From Bacteroidales bacterium (GTDB taxonomy: Bacteria > Bacteroidota > Bacteroidia > Bacteroidales > UBA932): 64,000 nucleotides of DNA. The position numbers were made by a program, and so were the translations under genes. The stretch lies in contig JAFYWC010000020.1 in the NCBI GenBank assembly GCA_017546585.1, positions 21,679 to 85,678 on the forward strand. Direction: 5' to 3'. Of this stretch, positions 44,962 through 52,204 are shown piece after piece; positions within the stretch are counted from its first letter, which is position 1; every line of letters starts with the position of its first letter. Under the pieces are notes generated by a model. It saw nothing but the letters and a program-made list of their open reading frames with translations. It was not told where the DNA came from and did not search any database.

Positions 44962-47046
44962 ATGAAAAGTAGAGTCAGGTTTATTATGCTGCTGCCGCTG
45001 CTGGTTTTCCTTGCAGCGGTATGCGGCTGTACTCAGGATCGGATGGGAATGCTTGTTCCGGATCCCAATACCAAGCCGAACTCGGGAGAGATTCCTTCGG
45101 GAGATCCTTTCAATCCCGAAGATCCCGGCCAGGACCCGGACATCCCTGACATCCTGGACGAAAATCCTTGGGACAGCCCTGAACGTCAGGCCCGTATCGG
45201 TATTACTCCTATCATAGAGATCTACTATACGGAGTACACCAAGGACGACTGGTTCCCATCTCTGGAAGAGGTGAGAAACTTCACTCACATCAATGTGGGC
45301 CACGTTCGTTTCAAGGATAAGGTGAACGGAACCGGTATTGAGATTCCGGCTAAATCGATTACCATCGCACAGAAGTTCGTAGCCTACAAGGCCCAGTATC
45401 CGGAGCTTAAGGTCAAGTTCCAGATGGGTGGCTGGGGTAAGAATGCGGATGGTTGGTCTCAGATGGCCCGTGATGAAGCAAAGCGTAAAGCCTTTGTGGA
45501 GGAATGCGTGGCTATTACTGAGCAGTATGGAACTGACGGCTTCGACATAGACTGGGAGTATCCTACCTATGCGGCCAAAGAAGGAGAATACGTCAACGGC
45601 GCTGACCCTTCCGACTGGTACAACTTCATCACCCTCCTCAAGGAAATGAGGGAGGCGATGCCGGACAAGATACTTTCTTATGCAGCTTCTTCCAGCGGAA
45701 AATATACTGATAACGTCAATGCCCTGAAGTACGTGGATTACATCAATGTGATGACCTATGACCTGGGCAATCCACCTTATCACAACGCTCCGCTTTATCG
45801 CAGTTCCATTGCTAAAACCCGCACCTGTCAGGAGGTTATTGATGATATCTTCCACGGTCAGCAGGGTATTCCTTACCAGATGATGAACTTCGGTATTCCA
45901 TTCTACGGTCACGGTGACGGTTACGCGCAAACCACAGGCAACTATTATCCTGCTTCGGTGACTTACGGTGATCTTGAAGACATTTTCTTCAACGGTACTT
46001 GTGACGGTATGAATGTGTCAGGCAAGAACTATCGTGTCTGGGACGACGTGGCCAAGGTTCCATACCTGGCTGATGCTCTTGGTAAGATGTATGCCAGCTA
46101 TGAGGACATAGAATCCGTAAATGCAAAGGTGGAATTCCTCAAGTCCAGGAATATGCTCGGAGCAATGATCTGGGAGTTCCGTGAAGACAATAAGGAAGGT
46201 ACCCTCCGCCACGCAGTTAAGCACGCTATGGACGGAAATCCGGATGCTCCTGGCAAGTACGAACGTCCGGATGAGTATGTTCCGGAGAAAGAAGCGCCTA
46301 AGATGGGCAAGGTGGAATTCACTACAAAACTCCAGAGCAGTGACGGCAAGTGGATTCCGGAACTCTCCGGTCTGTGTCTGAGCAAGGACGGCGACTTCCT
46401 GTGGGGATGTGACGACAACGGCGGACTGTACAAGATCAACTTCGATGGTACTTTCAGCCTCCATTGGGATAAGAGCGCCGAAATGGAAGCCCTCGCGATT
46501 GATCCTGCCACAGGTACAATGTACATCGGCTTGGAGTCTACTTCAAATTCCGGCTATGCGGTACCAGCTCCGGGTTACAACAGCAAAACCAACTTCGGTT
46601 GGGTAGTGGATGGCGCGGCCAATATGGGCAACTCCGGTGTGGAAGGCATCGCCTGGTACAAGGGTGAACTCCTGTTGGGTACCCAGACCGGTGCGACTCT
46701 GTTCCGCTATACATTGGACGGTAAGCTGCAGGAGAAGAAGAGCCTTCGTACAGTATGCTCTACCATCTCCGAGATCGCAGGTCTTGACTACGATGAAGAG
46801 AACGACTGGTTGTGGGTGATCGACTCCAACTCCAATAAGGACGCTCCGCAGTATGATCCTTACACCATCTATCTGTTCGACGGTGCTGCCACCAAGCTGA
46901 TTGCCAAGTATTACATCGGCGATTTCGCTGATTGGAATCCGGAAGCGATCTGTGTGGACAAGAAGAACGGATGCATCTGGGTCGGTGAAGACTGTGGAGA
47001 CGAGAAATTCTCTCTCCTGCACAAAGTCAAGTTCACAGGAATGTAA
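44962..47046 (+). CDS. GH18 lipoprotein fused to a C-terminal SdiA-regulated-like propeller
   Basis: 694 residues, last gene of the SusCD operon. A lipoprotein signal ends at Cys23 (AAVCGC), followed by a proline/aspartate-rich linker. The GH18 barrel covers about 80-430, with TDGFDIDWEYP giving the complete DxxDxDxE motif and catalytic Glu199. FQMGGWG and VDYINVMTYDLG are further family strands. It should cleave beta-1,4-GlcNAc linkages by substrate-assisted catalysis. From about residue 450 an SdiA-regulated-like beta-propeller follows (ELSGLCLSKDGDFLWGCDDNGGLYKI, EMEALAIDPATGTMYIGLES, EIAGLDYDEENDWLWVIDSNSN, PEAICVDKKNGCIWVGEDCGD). The propeller could bind the polymer. Confidence 0.9.
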   Translation: MKSRVRFIMLLPLLVFLAAVCGCTQDRMGMLVPDPNTKPNSGEIPSGDPFNPEDPGQDPDIPDILDENPWDSPERQARIGITPIIEIYYTEYTKDDWFPSLEEVRNFTHINVGHVRFKDKVNGTGIEIPAKSITIAQKFVAYKAQYPELKVKFQMGGWGKNADGWSQMARDEAKRKAFVEECVAITEQYGTDGFDIDWEYPTYAAKEGEYVNGADPSDWYNFITLLKEMREAMPDKILSYAASSSGKYTDNVNALKYVDYINVMTYDLGNPPYHNAPLYRSSIAKTRTCQEVIDDIFHGQQGIPYQMMNFGIPFYGHGDGYAQTTGNYYPASVTYGDLEDIFFNGTCDGMNVSGKNYRVWDDVAKVPYLADALGKMYASYEDIESVNAKVEFLKSRNMLGAMIWEFREDNKEGTLRHAVKHAMDGNPDAPGKYERPDEYVPEKEAPKMGKVEFTTKLQSSDGKWIPELSGLCLSKDGDFLWGCDDNGGLYKINFDGTFSLHWDKSAEMEALAIDPATGTMYIGLESTSNSGYAVPAPGYNSKTNFGWVVDGAANMGNSGVEGIAWYKGELLLGTQTGATLFRYTLDGKLQEKKSLRTVCSTISEIAGLDYDEENDWLWVIDSNSNKDAPQYDPYTIYLFDGAATKLIAKYYIGDFADWNPEAICVDKKNGCIWVGEDCGDEKFSLLHKVKFTGM

Positions 47047-47048
47047 TA

Positions 47049-47102
47049 ATATTGAAAAATGCGGTGGTTTGGGATTTTCCCTACCACCGCATTTTTCAAT
47101 AT
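47049..47102. terminator. Bidirectional terminator
   Basis: A perfect 20-bp stem (47049-47068 with 47083-47102) has core GCGGTGGT/ACCACCGC flanked by ATTGAAAAAT / ATTTTTCAAT, with a 14-base loop. A/T runs on both sides allow termination of the SusCD operon and of the convergent GH18-phosphatase gene. Confidence 0.9.
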
Positions 47103-47113
47103 AGTTATATATT

Positions 47114-49291
47114 CTATTTTACCATCTGAGTCTTGATCTCGTTGATGTCTTTCTGAGGAACTCCGATGGAAAGGAGATATTTCTCGACGCTCTCTGCGAA
47201 TGTCTTGCCGCCGAAGCTCCAGACATATTCGCAAGCACCTCTGAATGAGCTGACATTGCGGGTGTGATTATAGAATGCCTTGCCGCTGCTGTCGTATTCC
47301 ATACTCCATTCCTCCGGAGAGAAATAAGTCAGTTCGTAGTCTTTGCCGAGGTCTCCTTCAGACACGCCAAGCAGACCGAGTGTCAGGAGGGCGATTGTTC
47401 CTGTGCGGTCACGTCCTGCTGAACAATGGATGAATACAGGCTTATTCTCTCTGAGGCATTTCGCAATGAATACAAAGCAGTCCTTGACTCCGCTGGCGTA
47501 GTCCTTCATCATTCCCTTGTATCCGTGTGGGAAGCCAGGGCAGATGAAGTCGATATCGACGCCGACAGGAGACTTTGATGCGGAGCCGGCCTCTCTGAGG
47601 TCAAGTTCGGCTTTGATTCCGGCAGCCCTCCATTCTCTCTTTCCTTCAGAGTCAATCCTGACAGCGCCACCTCTGTAAAGCTTGCGGTATACTACAGTCT
47701 TGCCATCCTTGGTCTTCCATCCGCCAAGATCTCGGCCATTGCGAACTCTGTCGCTGAAATACACCTGATGGATTGAACCGGTGGTCTTGAATGCGCCTTC
47801 TGCAATAGAAGTGTTGTCGCTGCCGGTGACTGTATAATGATAAGTCGAATTAGGTACAAGGTTCAAAAGCTCCTGCTTGGAAATACCTGCAGACAGAGAA
47901 TACTCGCGGCTCCAATCCTTGTCCCAGACCTTAAGGGTTGTCTTGCCTGTGTAGCCATTGAGATCCCAGCTGATTGTCACTGAAGGTGGTATGTCTGCCT
48001 CTCCAGGTCCTCCACCAGGATAATTTTTGATATAGGAAGTAGTCTTGTCCGTATAATTCACATTATAGGTTACCTCATCCATATATTTTTGCATATATTC
48101 ATTGGTAACCTGATAAGACTCCAGATTGCTGTCGTCTTCATCATCTGTATTCCCACCTGAATTTCCGTCAAGAAGACTTGTAGACAAGGCTTTAGATAGC
48201 GTCCAGTTTATGTCGTCAGCCTCAATGTTCCAGTACATTGCTCCGAGAAGTCCCTTGCTCTTTATGAAGTCGGCCTTGAGCCCAAGAGACTTGGCGTTGT
48301 CATAGCAAATAACCATAGTGCCGCTGGCATCTACGAGGTATGGGACCTTTGATACATCATCCCAGCGTTCTGTATATGTGCTGAAATATCCGGCAGCGAG
48401 GTCAACGTAATCCACACTCTCTCCCTGGGCCGGCTTGCCATAGAACGGAACTCCAAGAACAAGCTTCTCATACGGTACGCCTGCATTGTAATGCTTCTCT
48501 ACGGCCTCCGCACAGCTGTTCTTCGTCTTGGAAGAAGCGTAGAGTGCAGAATGGTGATATGGCGGTCTTCCCATATCGTAAGTCATAATATTGACGAAGT
48601 CAAGGTACTGCGCTACATTTCTGAAATCATAGTACTTCACGCCTGCATATGATGCGATCGTGAGAAGCTTATCACTGCCGAGTGCCGCTCTAAGGTCTTT
48701 CATCAGCAGGGTAAAGTTGCTGATGTCTTGTGGCGATGACGAAATGCCGGCAGAAGAACTGCTTGGGTATTCCCAATCGATGTCAATGCCGTCAAGGCCA
48801 TATGTCTTCACAGCAGTCACGCAGTTTGCCGCAAACTTCTTACGATGATTCGCGTCAGCTGCCATCTCGCTGAAGTTGCCTGCTCCCCATCCTCCGACTG
48901 AAAGAACTACTTTCAGGTTTGGATTCTGCTTCTTCAGCGCAACTATTTTCTTGAGACGGTCTGGACCCTTCACGTTAAGGCTTTCGAAATCGTCCTTGAT
49001 AAGAGCAAATGCGTAGTTGATATGAGTAAGTAGAGTAGGATCCGGCATACGTGTGTCCCAATATGTTGCATAACCTACGATGATAGGTCCTCCTGTCGGT
49101 GCCGGAACAGGTTCCACAGGAGGCTCCGGAGTTACAGGAGTATCTGGAGTGTCGGATGGATTTTGTGTGTTGTTGTCTGTTCCTTGTCCCCAGCTAGGTG
49201 GCGGTATGATGAATCCCGGATTCGGATCAGTGCAACTCGTCAGTCCGATTGTGAGGAACAGAAAGAATAGGAGAGTCTTTGTGAATTTCAT
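47114..49291 (-). CDS. GH18 chitinase fused to a tyrosine-phosphatase domain
   Basis: 725 residues. A lipoprotein signal ends at Cys20 (TIGLTSC), followed by a Pro/Thr-rich linker (about 30-66). The GH18 domain (about 68-365) has SVGGWG and LDGIDIDWEYP with catalytic Glu174. An acidic linker (DGNSGGNTDDEDDSNLES) leads to an Fn3-like module (VTISWDLNGYTGKTTLKVWD...STYHYTVTG). The C-terminal 210 residues are a Y_phosphatase3-type domain: RNGRDLGGWKTKDGKTV, YRGGAVR, and the P-loop HCSAGRDRTG with Cys623 and Arg629 (CX5R). Both active sites look complete. Joining a chitinase to a phosphomonoesterase on one lipoprotein suggests a phosphorylated amino-sugar substrate, or signalling at the cell surface. 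The gene faces the SusCD operon across a shared terminator. Confidence 0.92.
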   Translation of the reverse strand: MKFTKTLLFFLFLTIGLTSCTDPNPGFIIPPPSWGQGTDNNTQNPSDTPDTPVTPEPPVEPVPAPTGGPIIVGYATYWDTRMPDPTLLTHINYAFALIKDDFESLNVKGPDRLKKIVALKKQNPNLKVVLSVGGWGAGNFSEMAADANHRKKFAANCVTAVKTYGLDGIDIDWEYPSSSSAGISSSPQDISNFTLLMKDLRAALGSDKLLTIASYAGVKYYDFRNVAQYLDFVNIMTYDMGRPPYHHSALYASSKTKNSCAEAVEKHYNAGVPYEKLVLGVPFYGKPAQGESVDYVDLAAGYFSTYTERWDDVSKVPYLVDASGTMVICYDNAKSLGLKADFIKSKGLLGAMYWNIEADDINWTLSKALSTSLLDGNSGGNTDDEDDSNLESYQVTNEYMQKYMDEVTYNVNYTDKTTSYIKNYPGGGPGEADIPPSVTISWDLNGYTGKTTLKVWDKDWSREYSLSAGISKQELLNLVPNSTYHYTVTGSDNTSIAEGAFKTTGSIHQVYFSDRVRNGRDLGGWKTKDGKTVVYRKLYRGGAVRIDSEGKREWRAAGIKAELDLREAGSASKSPVGVDIDFICPGFPHGYKGMMKDYASGVKDCFVFIAKCLRENKPVFIHCSAGRDRTGTIALLTLGLLGVSEGDLGKDYELTYFSPEEWSMEYDSSGKAFYNHTRNVSSFRGACEYVWSFGGKTFAESVEKYLLSIGVPQKDINEIKTQMVK

Positions 49292-49347
49292 ATTTTATAA
49301 ATGTTAAATTGTTCGTTTTAAGGCGGTTTGCCTATGTGCGCAAGCAA

Positions 49348-49355
49348 CAAATATA
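49348..49355 (-). promoter_or_regulatory. -7 promoter element of the GH18-phosphatase gene
   Basis: Minus-strand TATATTTG, exact TAnnTTTG, 57 bases upstream of the start. No CGCAA half-site pair lies at the 33-35-base spacing on this strand, so this gene may be regulated differently or through the divergent O2 site. Confidence 0.55.
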
Positions 49356-49418
49356 TCCGTTTTTTGCAATAAATCCAACAAGAAATGCTGTGGTTGAGCA
49401 CCCGTATACAAAGGTTTG

Positions 49419-49480
49419 CGCAAACAGTTGGAAATAATTCGCAATTTGTGTGTTTTACTATGTAATTTTATGTAAGTTTG
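49419..49480 (+). promoter_or_regulatory. Operator O2 and promoter of the alkaline phosphatase 1 / chitinase operon
   Basis: Half-sites CGCAAACAG (49419-49427) and CGCAATTTG (49440-49448) are 21 bp apart. The -7 element TAAGTTTG (49473-49480) begins 33 bases after the proximal half-site starts. Same layout as O1, O3 and O4. Confidence 0.72.
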
Positions 49481-49497
49481 AATAAAATTTTACAACT

Positions 49498-50670
49498 ATG
49501 AAGAAGAGTTTTATTTCAATGGCAATGCTGTCGCTTGTGATGGCGATTACTGGCTGCTGCAATGAGCCGCAGGTAAAGAACGTCATCTATCTTATCGGTG
49601 ACGGTATGGGATTCGGAGCTGTGTCTACTTTGCTCCTTTCAGAGGATGAGCCGACAGGTTTCGAGATGGCACCGGTAATCGGTCTTCACGAGACTTGTTC
49701 AGCAAACAACTACGTGACTGACTCGGCTGCGGGTGGTACTGCCCTTGCTACAGGTACACGTACAAACAATGGCTATGTCGGAGCGGATCCTGACGGAAAT
49801 CAGCTTACAAGCGTCCTCAGAAAGGCTCAGACCTATGGTATGAAGACAGGTATCGTAGTTAACACTACTCTTACAGAGGCTACTCCAGGAGCATTCTACG
49901 GAGGCGTTACAAGCCGTAAATTCGTTTACGACATCGCAAAGCAGTTCACTGAGAGCGAGGTTGACCTTGCTATCGGTGGCGGTCTTGACCACTTCGTCGG
50001 CCGTCCGGACTCATTGGACCTCACAGCAACTCTTATCGAGAAGGGCTATGATGTATACCTCAACTGGGAGACTGTTCTTGAGACTGAATCGGACAAGTTT
50101 GTAGGTATCCTTCCTCTTTACGACCTCCACAGAAGAGAGGAGAACAACGGCGAAGCAAGCGCTGCCGAGGGTCAGGAGGTTTGCCTTGCAGCTCAGATGG
50201 CGGCCCTCAACGAGGATGCTGACCGTGAGCACCTCTCGGAGCCTACAGTATACCTCGAGAAGGCTACAGCAAAGGCGCTTGAAGTGCTTTCGCGCAACAA
50301 CAAGGACGGATTCTTCCTTATGATCGAGAGCGCAATCATCGACGGTTACGGCCACAATAACGACGGTGAGGGAATGGTAGTGGAAATGAAGGAGTTCAAT
50401 CGCACACTCCGTCAGATGATCGAGTATGTCAACCAGCATCCCGAGACTCTTCTTGTTGTGACAGCAGACCACGAGACTGGTGGTACAGGTGTATATTACA
50501 ACGGTCACACTCCTGGCAACGAAGGACCGCTCAGACTGAAATTCAGCACATCCGGCCACACCGGAACAGTCGTTCCTGTCTTTGCATACGGTGCAGGAGC
50601 AGAGAACTTTGCCGGCGTGATGAAGAACATCGACGTCCCTGCGAAGATCGACGCGCTTATCCGCAAGTAG
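49498..50670 (+). CDS. Alkaline phosphatase family protein 1 (lipoprotein)
   Basis: 390 residues. The signal MKKSFISMAMLSLVMAITGC places it in the periplasm or on the outer membrane. PhoA-superfamily active-site elements are complete: IGDGMG (metal Asp), VTDSAAGGTALATG with nucleophile Ser76, TTLTEATPGAFYGG, MIESAIIDGYGHNND (metal ligands), TADHETGG and SGHTG (zinc His). It hydrolyses phosphate monoesters. It is led by operator O2 and followed after one base by a GH18 chitinase, so phosphate removal and chitin cleavage are co-expressed. The natural substrate is unknown; a phosphorylated sugar is the contextual guess. Confidence 0.93.
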   Translation: MKKSFISMAMLSLVMAITGCCNEPQVKNVIYLIGDGMGFGAVSTLLLSEDEPTGFEMAPVIGLHETCSANNYVTDSAAGGTALATGTRTNNGYVGADPDGNQLTSVLRKAQTYGMKTGIVVNTTLTEATPGAFYGGVTSRKFVYDIAKQFTESEVDLAIGGGLDHFVGRPDSLDLTATLIEKGYDVYLNWETVLETESDKFVGILPLYDLHRREENNGEASAAEGQEVCLAAQMAALNEDADREHLSEPTVYLEKATAKALEVLSRNNKDGFFLMIESAIIDGYGHNNDGEGMVVEMKEFNRTLRQMIEYVNQHPETLLVVTADHETGGTGVYYNGHTPGNEGPLRLKFSTSGHTGTVVPVFAYGAGAENFAGVMKNIDVPAKIDALIRK

Positions 50671-50671
50671 T

Positions 50672-51697
50672 ATGAAAACGAGGATCTTTACAGCGTTGGC
50701 GGCATTGTTCGTGTGCCTGTCAACGCTTTCCGGATGCGCTGAGAAGGCTCCGGAAAAGGAATATGTGGTGGTCGCTTATGTGACTTCCTGGAGCCGTATT
50801 ATGCCGGATCCGTTCACTATGACGCATATCAACTATGCGTTCGGACACGTGAACGACACTTTTGACGGTGTCCGCATCGATAATCCTCGCCGCCTCAAGA
50901 GCATCGTGGAGCTCAAGTCGGTGAATCCGGAGCTCAATGTGATGCTGTCTGTAGGAGGATGGGGAAGCGGTCGCTTCAGCGAAATGGCTGCAGACGACGC
51001 CCGCCGTCTTTCATTCGCCCAGGACTGTCTCAAGGCTGTCGAGGAGTTCGGTCTTGACGGTATCGACATCGACTGGGAGTATCCTACAAGCGATGCTGCC
51101 GGCATTTCTTCGTCACCGGATGACAGGGAGAACTTCAACCTTCTGATGAGGGATCTCCGTGCAGTGCTTGGCGAGGACCGTCTTCTTACCCTTGCAAGTT
51201 CTGCCTATGCGGAGTACATTGATTTCTTCGCTTGCGAGCAGTATCTTGACTTCGTGAACATTATGACATATGATATGGCGACTGCTCCATACCATCACGC
51301 TGCCCTTTATGCTTCAGAGAACACCAAGGGCTGCTGCGAGGGAGCTGTCAAGGCTCACATTGAGGCTGGCGTGCCTGTGGAGAAACTTGTCCTCGGAATG
51401 CCGTTCTACGGCAGAGGCGGTACAGCAATGCCAAGATTCGTGGATTATAAGGATATCGAAGCGGGTGATGCCTATGTGGAGATGTGGGATGAGGTGGCTC
51501 AGGCTCCTTATCTTGCGGACCAGGAGGGAAATCTCGTTCTTGGATACGATACTCCAAAGTCTATGACACTGAAGTGTGACTTCATCAAGGCGACGGGCCT
51601 TCGTGGCGCAATGTACTGGGACTACGACGGCGACAACGCCTCCGGAGATCTCCGCACCGTCCTTGCCCAGCAGATGGGTGTGGTCGCTGCAGAATAA
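50672..51697 (+). CDS. GH18 chitinase (lipoprotein, single domain)
   Basis: 341 residues beginning one base after the phosphatase stop. A lipoprotein signal ends at Cys22 (STLSGC). The whole mature protein is a GH18 barrel: MTHINYAFGHV, MLSVGGWGSGRFSEMA, LDGIDIDWEYP with catalytic Glu136, YLDFVNIMTYDM, LVLGMPFYGRGG and GLRGAMYWDYDGD. It is closely similar over its length to the GH18 part of the phosphatase fusion (for example GISSSPxDxxNF), so the two probably arose by duplication. An endo- or processive chitinase of the surface or periplasm is expected. Hairpin element copy D begins at the base after its stop codon. Confidence 0.93.
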   Translation: MKTRIFTALAALFVCLSTLSGCAEKAPEKEYVVVAYVTSWSRIMPDPFTMTHINYAFGHVNDTFDGVRIDNPRRLKSIVELKSVNPELNVMLSVGGWGSGRFSEMAADDARRLSFAQDCLKAVEEFGLDGIDIDWEYPTSDAAGISSSPDDRENFNLLMRDLRAVLGEDRLLTLASSAYAEYIDFFACEQYLDFVNIMTYDMATAPYHHAALYASENTKGCCEGAVKAHIEAGVPVEKLVLGMPFYGRGGTAMPRFVDYKDIEAGDAYVEMWDEVAQAPYLADQEGNLVLGYDTPKSMTLKCDFIKATGLRGAMYWDYDGDNASGDLRTVLAQQMGVVAAE

Positions 51698-51805
51698 CCT
51701 GGCGCTTAAAGCGCTGTCAGCTAGCAATTTACAGAAACCGCGTGCTGCCAAAGGGGAGCACGCGGTTTGCGTATGGTGCTGTTAGCCAATGATTTGGCCG
51801 CCAGG
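51698..51805. repeat. Hairpin element, copy D (abuts a stop codon)
   Basis: Outer ends CCTGGCG (51698-51704) and CGCCAGG (51799-51805). The central hairpin is AAACCGCGTGCT / AGCACGCGGTTT around GCCAAAGGGG. The flanks GCTGTCAGCTAGCAATTTA and GCTGTTAGCCAATGATTT are degenerate direct repeats. TAAAGCGCTGT on the left is shared with copy B. It starts at the base directly after the chitinase stop codon and may act as its terminator. Confidence 0.75.
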
Positions 51806-51885
51806 TAGGGATACAAATAAAAAAGCCGACCTTGTGCACAAGGACGACTGACATATGATTGAACCCCGTCGGGTGAATATTTTTC

Positions 51886-51921
51886 AAAATTTAAGGTCAT
51901 CCGAAGATGACCCTTAATTTT
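51886..51921 (-). terminator. Probable terminator of the tRNA-Gly gene
   Basis: AAAATTTAAGGTCATC pairs with GATGACCCTTAATTTT, with a one-base mismatch, around CGAA. It lies five bases beyond the 3' end of the leftward tRNA gene. Confidence 0.6.
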
Positions 51922-51925
51922 GTTT

Positions 51926-52001
51926 TGGAGCAGAAGACGAGGCTCGAACTCGCGACCCCAACCTTGGCAAGGTTGTGCTCTACCAACTGAGCTACTTCTG
52001 C
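51926..52001 (-). tRNA. tRNA-Gly (anticodon GCC)
   Basis: The minus strand folds as a full cloverleaf. The acceptor GCAGAAG pairs with CTTCTGC. The D arm is GCTCAGTTGGTAGAGC. The anticodon stem CAACC/GGTTG holds loop TTGCCAA, anticodon GCC. The T arm has GTTCGAG. Discriminator T and the CCA end are encoded. It lies alone between the chitinase and GH20 genes, with its own -7 element and terminator. Confidence 0.96.
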
Positions 52002-52031
52002 GTTTTGTCCCGTTGTTTTCGTTTGGGATTG

Positions 52032-52039
52032 CAAAGGTA
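52032..52039 (-). promoter_or_regulatory. -7 promoter element of tRNA-Gly
   Basis: Minus-strand TACCTTTG, exact TAnnTTTG, 30 bases upstream of the mature 5' end. Confidence 0.65.
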
Positions 52040-52109
52040 CGAACAAAAATTAAACTTCCAAACTTTTTTGAGATTTTTTTCAAAAAAAGTGAAAAAAAGT
52101 GCATTATTT

Positions 52110-52173
52110 CGCAAATTGAGTGCTGAAGTACGCAAAATGTACGGCAAATTCAGCGTTGATTCCTCTATATTTG
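52110..52173 (+). promoter_or_regulatory. Operator O3 and promoter of the GH20 / alkaline phosphatase 2 operon
   Basis: Half-sites CGCAAATTG (52110-52118) and CGCAAAATG (52131-52139) are 21 bp apart. The -7 element TATATTTG (52166-52173) begins 35 bases after the proximal half-site starts. An A/T-rich hairpin (about 52062-52090) lies upstream. Confidence 0.75.
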
Positions 52174-52204
52174 TGTCAGAAAATAAAACTAATCACCAAA
52201 TATT

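Noticed and set aside
44275-45930. 551-codon open frame on the minus strand
   Set aside because: It lies opposite the DUF4988 and GH18 genes, which have signal peptides and full domains. Its translation has no domain logic (runs of His, Ile, Thr) and it mirrors the codon bias of the real strand.
49459-49466. A third half-site in operator O2 (TATGTAAT)
   Set aside because: It keeps the 21-bp phase but differs at two of the core bases and would lie too close to the -7 element; probably chance.
52062-52090. T/A-rich hairpin as a terminator for an upstream gene
   Set aside because: It lies upstream of both the leftward tRNA gene and the rightward GH20 gene, so no transcript obviously ends there; homopolymer runs make such stems common.
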